5,797 nt of DNA, taken from CAYUUR01 sp052034685. GTDB lineage: Bacteria; Patescibacteriota; Saccharimonadia; Saccharimonadales; CAYUUR01. Positions 1 to 5,429 of this stretch are shown one piece after another (position 1 is the stretch's first letter; each line of letters opens with the position of its first letter). The stretch is taken from NCBI GenBank assembly GCA_052034685.1, contig JBPOIH010000020.1:1-5797 (forward strand), in the 5' to 3' direction. The translations under genes and the position numbers were made by a program. The notes beneath the pieces were generated by a model, which had not been told where the DNA came from, searched no databases, and saw nothing but the letters and a program-made list of their open reading frames with translations.

Positions 1-220
1 CTGAGTAGATGTAGTAAAACGGGCTGGCCCTTGGGGTTCCTTCGGGTGTTTGAGAGCATAGGTATGCCAGGTGGCATACCTATGCTTGAGTTACGAAGGC
101 AAAGCCCGCTTTTACTACAGATACATCAAGTGTTTGGTTCGGCCCGGTGGTTTTGCTCCACTTTTGCCATTCAAAAGTGGAAAGAGATTTGGTTCTTTGG
201 AAAAGAACAGGTTACTTTTG
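1..220 (+). repeat. Structured repeat element, copy 1 (candidate folded RNA)
   Basis: First of two copies of an element with conserved single-stranded segments and hypervariable stems. Helices seen here: an outer P0 GATGT 8-12 with ACATC 123-127 (overlapping the start of P1); P1 11-25 with 103-118 (15 bp, one bulged C); P2 39-44 with 94-99 (6 bp); P3 55-68 with 73-86 (14 bp, perfect, loop AGGT). Joining segments shared with copy 2 are CCCTTGGG (28-35), TGTTTGAG (47-54) and TGAGTT (87-92). A nearly invariant 3' part (119-220) carries hairpins 157-166/172-181 and 192-198/202-208 and the 5' arm of a third hairpin (211-221/226-236). The window begins exactly at the conserved start, so anything upstream is unseen. 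Strand is arbitrary because perfect stems fold on both. Family unknown to me. Confidence 0.8.
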
Positions 221-354
221 GCGGACCAAAAGTAACAAGGGCGTCAGCTTTAGCTGGCATGAAGGAGTCTTTTGAAATAAAAAAAGAGCCTCCGGCGGGT
301 GAGAACTGCCTGTGGCAGTTTGCAAGGAAAGCTTCTGACGAAAACTTGTTTTCG
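211..354. other. String of five consecutive hairpins, no gene
   Basis: Downstream of the repeat core lie successive stem-loops: 211-221/226-236 (11 bp, loop CGGA), 243-248/253-258 (6 bp, one G-T pair), 264-273/282-293 (10 bp with a 2-nt bulge, loop GAAATAAA), 304-310/314-320 (7 bp, loop TGT) and 339-344/349-354 (6 bp, loop CTTG). None is followed by a T-run on the plus strand, so they do not look like ordinary intrinsic terminators. An open frame across 31-363 has no recognisable protein character and is explained by the hairpins. Whether these belong to the repeat's transcript or to the RNA that starts near 364 cannot be told from one sequence. Confidence 0.6.
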
Positions 355-363
355 ATCATGTAA

Positions 364-570
364 GTTTCGGGCTCGCTGAAAGCGAGTGAGGCACCGCAAA
401 CTAAAATAGGCTTCCGGAGGGGGTGGGCACCGCCGGAAGCCTATTCAAGGGACGAACACGTCGTCCCATGGATACACCCTTCAACCCACCCAGCGAAGCA
501 TCAGCGTCTATTAATATAAGGACCTGTGCCTCCATCCGAAGATGGAATACTGTAATACTCGCTTTGAAAC
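364..570 (+). ncRNA. Pseudoknotted structured RNA, possibly raiA class
   Basis: About 207 nt with a closed, nested fold. GTTTC 364-368 pairs with GAAAC 566-570. Bases 379-387 pair with 557-565 (9 bp, perfect) and 388-394 with 526-532 (7 bp, perfect). Inside lie a 13-bp perfect hairpin 405-417/433-445, a 7-bp hairpin 449-455/461-467 and a hairpin near 533-544 capped by CGAA. The 15-nt loop of the 13-bp hairpin contains GGGTGGG (421-427), the exact complement of CCCACCC (485-491), giving a 7-bp pseudoknot. A local hairpin 372-377/381-386 competes with the 9-bp long-range helix. The size, the pseudoknots and the location beside a competence gene remind me of the raiA RNA class, but that match rests on memory and is tentative. 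No convincing promoter is visible just upstream. Confidence 0.7.
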
Positions 571-574
571 GGGA

Positions 575-674
575 ACAGAGTTAAAGGGGTTAGTCTGTCT
601 TAGAGCGCTTCACCAACCGAAGTCGGTGAGGCTAGACGAAGTGGAGGGTAACAACTTTGAGAAGCACGCTCTAA
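575..674 (+). ncRNA. Second structured RNA domain (three-way junction)
   Basis: A small hairpin ACAGA/TCTGT (575-579/594-598) precedes a closed domain. In that domain TTAGAGCG 600-607 pairs with CGCTCTAA 667-674, and CTTC 608-611 pairs with GAAG 661-664 across a 2-nt bulge. Two hairpins sit inside: ACCG/CGGT (616-619/624-627, loop AAGT) and CGAAGT/ACTTTG (637-642/654-659). The last helix contains a G-T pair that would become C-A on the minus strand, so plus-strand transcription is favoured. It lacks a following U-run. It may be the 3' domain of the 364-570 RNA or an independent RNA. Confidence 0.5.
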
Positions 675-679
675 AACAA

Positions 680-710
680 TCTAACAAAATTATTTCTAAC
701 TTTTGTTAGA
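680..710. other. A/T-rich inverted repeat
   Basis: TCTAACAAAA (680-689) and TTTTGTTAGA (701-710) form a 10-bp perfect stem around an 11-nt loop. On the plus strand it is followed by ATTGGGGG, not a T-run, so it is a poor intrinsic terminator. On the minus strand the following bases read TTGTTTTAG, which is modestly T-rich. It could end the upstream RNA by another route or be a protein-binding site. Confidence 0.45.
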
Positions 711-734
711 ATTGGGGGTATAAGGTACGTAAAA

Positions 735-819
735 CGTGAATATCACGCTTACGGATTGCAATTTTAGCAACTTTATGACAATTGTCAATACTTTTTTGTA
801 AGTCTGACAAGGATATTAT
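735..819 (+). promoter_or_regulatory. dprA leader with palindromes and a possible -10 box
   Basis: The leader between the structured RNAs and dprA carries three small symmetric sites: CGTGA-ATA-TCACG (735-747), ATTGCAAT (755-762) and a perfect 12-bp palindrome TGACAATTGTCA (776-787). A further TGACAA half-site lies at 805-810, directly upstream of TATTAT (814-819), a plausible -10 hexamer 32 nt before the dprA start. No good -35 hexamer sits at 16-18 bp spacing (bases there are CTTTTT), which would fit a weak or activator-dependent promoter. This is inference from motif layout only. Confidence 0.35.
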
Positions 820-839
820 AAGAAACATAAGCGTTTTAC

Positions 840-844
840 AGGGG
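840..844 (+). promoter_or_regulatory. Ribosome binding site of dprA
   Basis: AGGGG lies 7 nt before ATG 852 and is a reasonable Shine-Dalgarno match. It supports that start, since an in-frame TAA at 828-830 leaves no earlier ATG. Neither topA nor the unknown minus-strand gene has a comparable site. Confidence 0.6.
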
Positions 845-851
845 TGCAACC

Positions 852-1709
852 ATGAAAACACAAAATTGTATAAAACTAAGGGATTTACCAGAAAACCTCC
901 AAAACATTCCATCGCCGCCACAACGACTATGGCACAAAGGCGCTCCACTAGAGGGGCTCTGCAACGCACCATGTTTGAGCGTAATAGGCAGCCGAGCGAT
1001 AACACCGTACGGCCGAAGTGCAATGTCTGCGTTGTTGCCAAATGTAATCCGTGCCGGAGTCACTATTGTCAGTGGGCTGGCACTGGGTGCCGATGCATTG
1101 GCCCACCAGACTGCTATTGAATACGGTGGGCGAACCATCGCGATTCTGCCAAGCAGCGTAAACGAGATATATCCAGCTACAAATCGCCAACTGGCCCAAG
1201 CTATTATTAATCACCAAGGTGCCTTGCTGAGCGAATACCCTGACGGCACCGATGCCCGCCGCGAGAACTTCATTGCCCGGAACCGTTTGGTTTCTGGACT
1301 CAGTAAAGCGCTGCTTATCATTGAGGCTGCCGAGAAAAGCGGCACCCTTCACACTGCTAACTTTGCCCTTGAACAAGGCAGGGACGTACTCGTGGTGCCA
1401 GGCAATATCACCAGTCCGCATAGCGCCGGAACCAACAACCTCATTAAAGCTGGGGCGACGCCAATTACCACAAGCCAAGACATCCTCCGAGCACTCGGCA
1501 TCGATGCGAAAAATGTGCAACAAGAGAGATTTGCCCAAACTCCAGAAGAGCAGCTTATAATCGACCTCCTAAAGAAGGGAGTTCTTGGCGGGGCTGACCT
1601 GCTGGCAGACAGTCAGCTTGCGCCGTCAGTATTCAACCAAACACTGACCATGCTAGAAATTCGAGGTGTTGTGAAACCACTCGGCAACGACCAGTGGACT
1701 ATACGATAG
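852..1709 (+). CDS. dprA: DNA-processing protein DprA (Smf)
   Basis: A 285-residue DprA, the cytoplasmic protein that binds incoming single-stranded DNA in natural transformation, displaces SSB and loads RecA. The Rossmann-like core is complete: SVIGSR (43-48) with TPYG (51-54), SGLALGADALAH (74-85), GGRTIAILPSS (92-102) with IYP (106-108), SEYP (127-130), FIARNRLVSGLS (140-151), SGTLHTA (163-169), VVPGN (181-185) and NLIKAGA (196-202). Residues about 231-285 look like the usual C-terminal winged-helix domain. There is no N-terminal SAM domain, so the length resembles the short Streptococcus pneumoniae form. The start is set by AGGGG 7 nt upstream and an in-frame stop before it. Its 3' end overlaps a convergent gene by 11 bp, and structured RNAs lie upstream. 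The SGLALG motif has L where many homologues have R. Assignment is secure. Confidence 0.96.
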   Translation: MKTQNCIKLRDLPENLQNIPSPPQRLWHKGAPLEGLCNAPCLSVIGSRAITPYGRSAMSALLPNVIRAGVTIVSGLALGADALAHQTAIEYGGRTIAILPSSVNEIYPATNRQLAQAIINHQGALLSEYPDGTDARRENFIARNRLVSGLSKALLIIEAAEKSGTLHTANFALEQGRDVLVVPGNITSPHSAGTNNLIKAGATPITTSQDILRALGIDAKNVQQERFAQTPEEQLIIDLLKKGVLGGADLLADSQLAPSVFNQTLTMLEIRGVVKPLGNDQWTIR

Positions 1710-2610
1710 CGTCCTCATATGTGGTGTCTTTGAACATGTATTTAATGTCATACATCTTCGATATCGAAGTTGCGCCAATCCGTTCGTACGCTTCCGACAC
1801 AGCTGGTGATACTTGCTTATTCAATGCTAGATCTTCAAAGAAGCGAGTACGTCGCATTGATTTTACCATCTTTTTATACTGCTTATTATCTGGCTGGAAC
1901 TCTGCTAGGTCAGCCAATGCACTCAAACCCGCAACTAAACTATCCTCACTGCCTTCAGTTAACGACCGTTCTGCCATTTTTTCTAGCAATGGCACTAATC
2001 TTTCAGTCAAGTCCACACCAGCATCAAGTGCAAGACTATAGAGTAGTTTGATATCATCATAGACTTGCCCTGCCGGCACCGTGAAGCGAACATATAGATC
2101 AAGGACAAGATCTATATAGCGTTGATACCCAGCATTCACATGCTCCAAAGCAACCGGTGCACTGTAGGCACATAGAAGATCCGTAACGGGGAGCAGATTC
2201 ATAACTGAATCGAGTTTTTCTACAGTCGCCAAGTATTGATTGTCCTGCGTAGGGTCGTGTAAATTCCTTGCATAGGCACCAAGCTCAATGGCGCGGTCAT
2301 GCGCTATAACGACATCCTCTAGCTCAAACACACCAAGCTCCCAGAGTACCCGAGCATCAAATGCAGCCGAGGCGGCGATAAGGGGATCGTATTCTGCCTC
2401 AGGGCGTTCGTAGTTGCGTAGCGTCTCCTGCACATACATATCTGTACCAAGGATAGCGTCATGATGTCTCATTATGGCTGCAGCTGCTAAGCGTGCCAGG
2501 TCTGAACCGCTAGCTTCTTCGTAGGTAATCGGTACGCCACGAGATGCCAAATCATAAATTGTTGTTAAATCTTCGAATGTTGGTTGTGTGACTGGGGGTT
2601 GCTGTTCCAT
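1699..2610 (-). CDS. Hypothetical protein, all-alpha, unknown function
   Basis: A 303-residue protein I do not recognise. It appears soluble, acidic and almost wholly helical, with no signal peptide, no membrane segment and a single cysteine (in LLCAYSAP). Alternating hydrophobic heptads run through most of its length and might form a helical-repeat or bundle fold. No catalytic motif is evident. The C-terminal third is richer in K and R (KQYKKMVKSMRRTRFFEDLAL). ATG 2610 is the most upstream start because an in-frame TGA lies two codons before it. No Shine-Dalgarno is visible, and a weak TATATC at 2631-2636 (minus strand) would give a very short leader. The gene is convergent with dprA, overlapping its last 11 bp, and divergent from topA. 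Intact length and normal codon content argue for a real gene, probably lineage-specific. Confidence 0.85.
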   Translation of the reverse strand: MEQQPPVTQPTFEDLTTIYDLASRGVPITYEEASGSDLARLAAAAIMRHHDAILGTDMYVQETLRNYERPEAEYDPLIAASAAFDARVLWELGVFELEDVVIAHDRAIELGAYARNLHDPTQDNQYLATVEKLDSVMNLLPVTDLLCAYSAPVALEHVNAGYQRYIDLVLDLYVRFTVPAGQVYDDIKLLYSLALDAGVDLTERLVPLLEKMAERSLTEGSEDSLVAGLSALADLAEFQPDNKQYKKMVKSMRRTRFFEDLALNKQVSPAVSEAYERIGATSISKMYDIKYMFKDTTYEDAIV

Positions 2611-2637
2611 GACTCAATGCTAGACTTTGCGATATAG

Positions 2638-2673
2638 TTTTGCAAGCATGTGCAAAATAAGGTATTTGCAAAA
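2638..2673. promoter_or_regulatory. Inverted repeat in the divergent hypothetical/topA spacer
   Basis: TTTTGCA (2638-2644) and TGCAAAA (2651-2657) are perfect inverted arms around a 6-bp spacer. A third related half-site, TTTGCAAAA, lies at 2665-2673. The spacer between the two divergent genes is only 134 bp, so a protein bound here could influence both promoters. No regulator can be named from the sequence. Confidence 0.4.
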
Positions 2674-2703
2674 AACCGCGTCTTGCCGTAGGGTTAGTGA
2701 CTG

Positions 2704-2731
2704 TTGCATTTATTTAGGAAGTACCTACACT
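2704..2731 (+). promoter_or_regulatory. Possible topA promoter
   Basis: TTGCAT (2704-2709) and TACACT (2726-2731), separated by 16 bp, give a weak sigma70-like pair. Transcription would begin around 2738, only about 7 nt before the topA ATG. No Shine-Dalgarno precedes that ATG. Both facts are consistent with a nearly leaderless topA mRNA, but the hexamer matches are poor. Confidence 0.35.
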
Positions 2732-2744
2732 AAAGATTACGTTT

Positions 2745-5072
2745 ATGGCTAAAAACCTTGTTATCGTCGAGTCGCCAGCAAAGGCAAAGACTATCGAGAA
2801 GTATCTCGGTAGTGACTTTAAGGTACTCTCGAGCATTGGCCACATCCGTTCCATCGCCACAAAGACCAAGGATGGCAAGGAAGCTATCGACATAAAGAAT
2901 GGCTTTGAAACGGTGTATGAAGTTGACCCAGAGAAGAAAAAGACGGTCGCCGAACTCCGCAAGGCTGTCAAAGCAGCCAACGAAGTCTGGCTAGCAACTG
3001 ATGAAGACCGCGAAGGGGAGGCGATTGCTTGGCATTTATGCGAAGTACTCAAGCTTGACCCCAAGAAAACCAAGCGTATTGTCTTCCATGAAATTACCAA
3101 ATCAGCCATTGACGAGGCCGTCAAAAACCCGCGCACCGTTGATATGCAGCTGGTGCAAGCCCAGCAAGCTCGTCAGATCCTCGACCGAATTGTGGGGTTT
3201 GACCTGTCTGACGTCGTCCGCAAAAAAGTCCCAGGCGGCAAGAGCGCCGGACGGGTACAGTCACCAGGCGTACGTTTACTTGTAGAACGCGAGCGCGAAA
3301 TTGAAGCCTTTGAAGGCTCATTCACATTCAAGGTAGTTGCCGTGTTTACTACCGATAAAGGTACCCTCAATGCCGAACTCCCAAAGCGTTTTGATACAGA
3401 AGCAGCCGCGCAAAAGTTCCTGGAGAGCCTCACCAATGCGTCATTTATGGTCAGTGACGTTACAACAAGCCCAAGCACGCGCAATCCAGGTGCGCCATTT
3501 ACTACCAGCACCTTGCAACAGGATGCCAACAGTCGGCTTGGCTTCAGCGCAAAGGCTACAATGTCAGCGGCTCAGAAGCTATATCAAGAAGGTAAAATCA
3601 CCTACATGCGTACTGATTCAGTTAATCTGAGCGGTACGGCACTGTCTCAAATGACTAAGTACATCGAGTCACAATACGGCAAAGAGTATCACCAGATTCG
3701 GACCTTTAAAACCAAATCATCTGGCGCACAAGAGGCGCACGAAGCTATCCGACCAACCGATGTTAGTACAGAGGTCGCCAGCTCTGACGCTTATAACCAG
3801 AAACTCTATGATCTTATCCGTCGGCGCACCTTAGCCAGCCAGATGGCACCAGCCAAGCTCGAGAAGACAACAATAACTATCACCATAAGCCCTCAGCCCT
3901 CAGCCCTCAGCCCTGCGTCTGTCTTTGAGGCAAAAGGTGAGGTAATCATCTTTGACGGCTTCCTAAAAGTCTACGGCGGCAGCAAAAAAGATGCTGAAAT
4001 CTTGCCCGCAGTCGCTGCACAAGATAACCTCAAGCTCACCACGGCCGAGGCAAAACAGGTGTTTGCACGACCGCCAGCTCGCTACAGTGAAGGTAGCCTC
4101 GTGAAGAAGCTTGAAGAGTTGGGGATTGGCCGACCATCGACCTATGCAACTATCATTAATACCGTTCAAGCCCGTGGCTACGCCGAAAAAGGCGAGTCTG
4201 AGGGCACACCTCGTGAAGTGATCGTTTTGTCACTAGAAAACGGCACGGTCAACAGAGCAGTAGTCGAAGAAAAGACTGGCTCTGACAGAGGTAAACTCGT
4301 GCCAACCGCCAGCGGCATGGTTATGAGCGACTTCCTAACCAACCACTTCAACCCAATTGTTGACTATGGCTTCACGGCACACGTAGAAGAAGACTTTGAC
4401 CAGATTGCTGAAGGCAAGCTCGAACGCAACAAAATGCTCATGGGTTTTTATACGCCATTCCAAGAACTGATTGAAAAATCCGGTGGCATTGACCGAAGTA
4501 CAGTGGCTCAGGCTCGTGAGATAGGCATTGACCCCAAAACGCAGAAACCCGTTCTGGCACGCTTTGGTCGCTACGGGCCAATGTTGCAGCTTGGCGCCAC
4601 TGACAGCGATGACAAAGAAGACAAACCACGCTTTGCGCCGCTTCCAAAAGGTGCCAAGATTGAAACCGTTACGTTAGATCAAGCACTCGAGATGTTCAAA
4701 CTACCACGAGTCGTTGGTACCACAGAGCAGGGCGAGGAGATCAAGGCCAACATAGGTCGTTTTGGCCCATATATTCAAGTCGGCAAGCTATACGTCTCCC
4801 TTAAAGAAGACGATCCACTCGATGTGACCGAAGAGAAAGCCAGAATCTTGTACGCCGAAAAACTTAAGGCCGAGGCAGAAAAGAACATCGCTGACTTTGG
4901 CACAATCAAGGTACTCAAAGGCCGCTACGGGCCCTATATCACTGACGGCAAAAAAAATGCCAAGATACCCAAGGACCAGGATCCTGCCAAACTAACAGAG
5001 GCGGAATGCAAGAAACTTCTCGCCGACGCACCTGCAAAAGGCAAAGCCCGCCGTTTCTCCCGCAAGAAATAA
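2745..5072 (+). CDS. topA: DNA topoisomerase I (type IA)
   Basis: A 775-residue type IA topoisomerase that relaxes negative supercoils by cutting one strand through a 5'-phosphotyrosine link. The N-terminal TOPRIM domain (about 1-115) has LVIVES with Glu9 and the acidic triad Asp86, Asp88, Glu90 in ATDEDREGEA for Mg2+ binding. The catalytic motif GKITYMRTDSV (283-293) places the active-site tyrosine at Tyr287 with Arg289 beside it. EAHEAIRPTD (330-339) and EELGIGRPSTYATI (457-470) are further family signatures. The C-terminus has no zinc-ribbon cysteines (only Cys99 and Cys755). Instead it carries three glycine-aromatic repeats: ARFGRYGPMLQLG (605-617), IGRFGPYIQVG (670-680) and KGRYGPYITDG (725-735), then a basic tail. 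Residues 382-390 (SPQPSALSP) come from a 7-nt tandem repeat inserted in a surface-like loop. dprA lies upstream, separated by the opposing unknown gene. Confidence 0.98.
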   Translation: MAKNLVIVESPAKAKTIEKYLGSDFKVLSSIGHIRSIATKTKDGKEAIDIKNGFETVYEVDPEKKKTVAELRKAVKAANEVWLATDEDREGEAIAWHLCEVLKLDPKKTKRIVFHEITKSAIDEAVKNPRTVDMQLVQAQQARQILDRIVGFDLSDVVRKKVPGGKSAGRVQSPGVRLLVEREREIEAFEGSFTFKVVAVFTTDKGTLNAELPKRFDTEAAAQKFLESLTNASFMVSDVTTSPSTRNPGAPFTTSTLQQDANSRLGFSAKATMSAAQKLYQEGKITYMRTDSVNLSGTALSQMTKYIESQYGKEYHQIRTFKTKSSGAQEAHEAIRPTDVSTEVASSDAYNQKLYDLIRRRTLASQMAPAKLEKTTITITISPQPSALSPASVFEAKGEVIIFDGFLKVYGGSKKDAEILPAVAAQDNLKLTTAEAKQVFARPPARYSEGSLVKKLEELGIGRPSTYATIINTVQARGYAEKGESEGTPREVIVLSLENGTVNRAVVEEKTGSDRGKLVPTASGMVMSDFLTNHFNPIVDYGFTAHVEEDFDQIAEGKLERNKMLMGFYTPFQELIEKSGGIDRSTVAQAREIGIDPKTQKPVLARFGRYGPMLQLGATDSDDKEDKPRFAPLPKGAKIETVTLDQALEMFKLPRVVGTTEQGEEIKANIGRFGPYIQVGKLYVSLKEDDPLDVTEEKARILYAEKLKAEAEKNIADFGTIKVLKGRYGPYITDGKKNAKIPKDQDPAKLTEAECKKLLADAPAKGKARRFSRKK
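3888..3914 (+). repeat. 7-nt tandem repeat inside topA
   Basis: The unit AGCCCTC is repeated 3.9 times without error over 27 bases, encoding SPQPSALSP (residues 382-390) between two beta-strand-like stretches. Twenty-seven is divisible by three, so the frame survives, but a change of one unit would shift the frame in the middle of an essential gene. Confidence 0.9.
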
Positions 5073-5076
5073 CTTG

Positions 5077-5169
5077 TTACTTTTCCAATCTAAAGTAATC
5101 GAACTCCTGTATGTCTGCTCGGCCTTGCCGAGCGAGCCACATACTTTTGCCAGTAGCTGCAAAAGTATG
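5077..5169. other. Hairpin cluster just after topA
   Basis: Three stem-loops follow the topA stop: TTACTTT/AAAGTAA (5077-5083/5092-5098), GCTCGGC/GCCGAGC (5117-5123/5127-5133) and an 11-bp perfect hairpin 5140-5150/5159-5169. GTATGT 5109-5114 can also pair with ACATAC 5139-5144, closing the middle hairpin and excluding the third one. None is followed by a T-run on the plus strand, so no classical topA terminator is evident. The first and third hairpins share the ACTTTTG/CAAAAGT style of the repeat's 3' hairpins, read in the opposite direction. Confidence 0.55.
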
Positions 5170-5170
5170 C

Positions 5171-5200
5171 AAAAAAGCCACACGCGGCTGAAGCCACACG
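5171..5200 (-). terminator. Possible minus-strand intrinsic terminator
   Basis: Read on the minus strand, an 8-bp stem (5193-5200 with 5181-5188, loop TTCA) containing three G-T pairs is soon followed by TTTTTT (5171-5176). On the plus strand those three pairs become A-C mismatches, so the hairpin is viable only in a minus-strand transcript. The plus-strand view shows a 10-base direct repeat, AAGCCACACG, at 5175-5184 and 5191-5200. Confidence 0.35.
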
Positions 5201-5330
5201 GTTGGCTGGACAGCACTAAAAAGCCGCACCAAAAGAACACCCTTTCAGGGTGGTCTTCACTATATTCTTTAGTTACGGAGTTCAGACCGCCTTTTGCTTT
5301 GACTCGGCTTTTTAATCCTGCCAGCCACCG
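5199..5330. ncRNA. Long-stem structured domain of unknown family
   Basis: A long interrupted helix closes this domain. CGG 5199-5201 pairs with CCG 5328-5330, TGGCTGG 5203-5209 with CCAGCCA 5321-5327, CAG 5211-5213 with CTG 5318-5320, and TAAAAAGCCG 5217-5226 with CGGCTTTTTA 5305-5314. That gives about 23 base pairs around a 78-nt apical region. The apical region offers two exclusive folds: CACCCT/AGGGTG (5238-5243/5247-5252), or GGTGGTCT/AGACCGCC (5249-5256/5284-5291). There is no coding signal across it. The transcribed strand is unresolved: the second apical helix has a G-T pair on plus, while the neighbouring terminator-like hairpin favours minus. Confidence 0.5.
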
Positions 5331-5429
5331 GTGTTTCAGAGCGTGACCCCCGCCCGTAAGCCCGTAGCTGAAGAATATCGTTGTTGCTATTCGCGTCCGG
5401 GCGTGGAGGCCGGGCATGAAGCAGACACC
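5330..5429. other. Nested stem region between the long-stem domain and repeat copy 2
   Basis: Concentric short helices can form: GGTGT/ACACC (5330-5334/5425-5429), GCCCG/CGGGC (5352-5356/5411-5415), GCCCG/CGGGC (5360-5364/5398-5402) and GAATA/TATTC (5373-5377/5388-5392). The duplicated GCCCG and CGGGC segments also permit alternative register pairing. It abuts both neighbouring structured domains without a gap. No gene is seen here. Confidence 0.4.

Noticed and set aside
31..363. 110-codon open frame on plus over the repeat and hairpins
   Set aside because: It runs through perfect inverted repeats, has no Shine-Dalgarno site and no protein character, and copy 2 does not preserve the frame.
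680..710. Inverted repeat as a standard intrinsic terminator of the upstream RNA
   Set aside because: The plus strand lacks a T-run after the stem and reads ATTGGGGG instead.
1..851. tRNA, tmRNA, RNase P RNA or SRP RNA in the structured regions
   Set aside because: No cloverleaf with GTTCRANYC, no tmRNA tail, no RNase P core motif (GAGGAAAGTCC) and no SRP Alu or tetraloop signature is present.
948..1538. 196-codon open frame on minus inside dprA
   Set aside because: It is a shadow of the well-supported dprA frame, with no motif.
852..5072. Alternative genetic code with TGA as Gly
   Set aside because: The genes contain no in-frame TGA, and the transposase frame ends at TGA at the place expected for its family.
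5175..5200. AAGCCACACG direct repeat as a CRISPR or larger array
   Set aside because: There are only two units at a 16-base period, with no spacers. It is better explained as arms of a hairpin.
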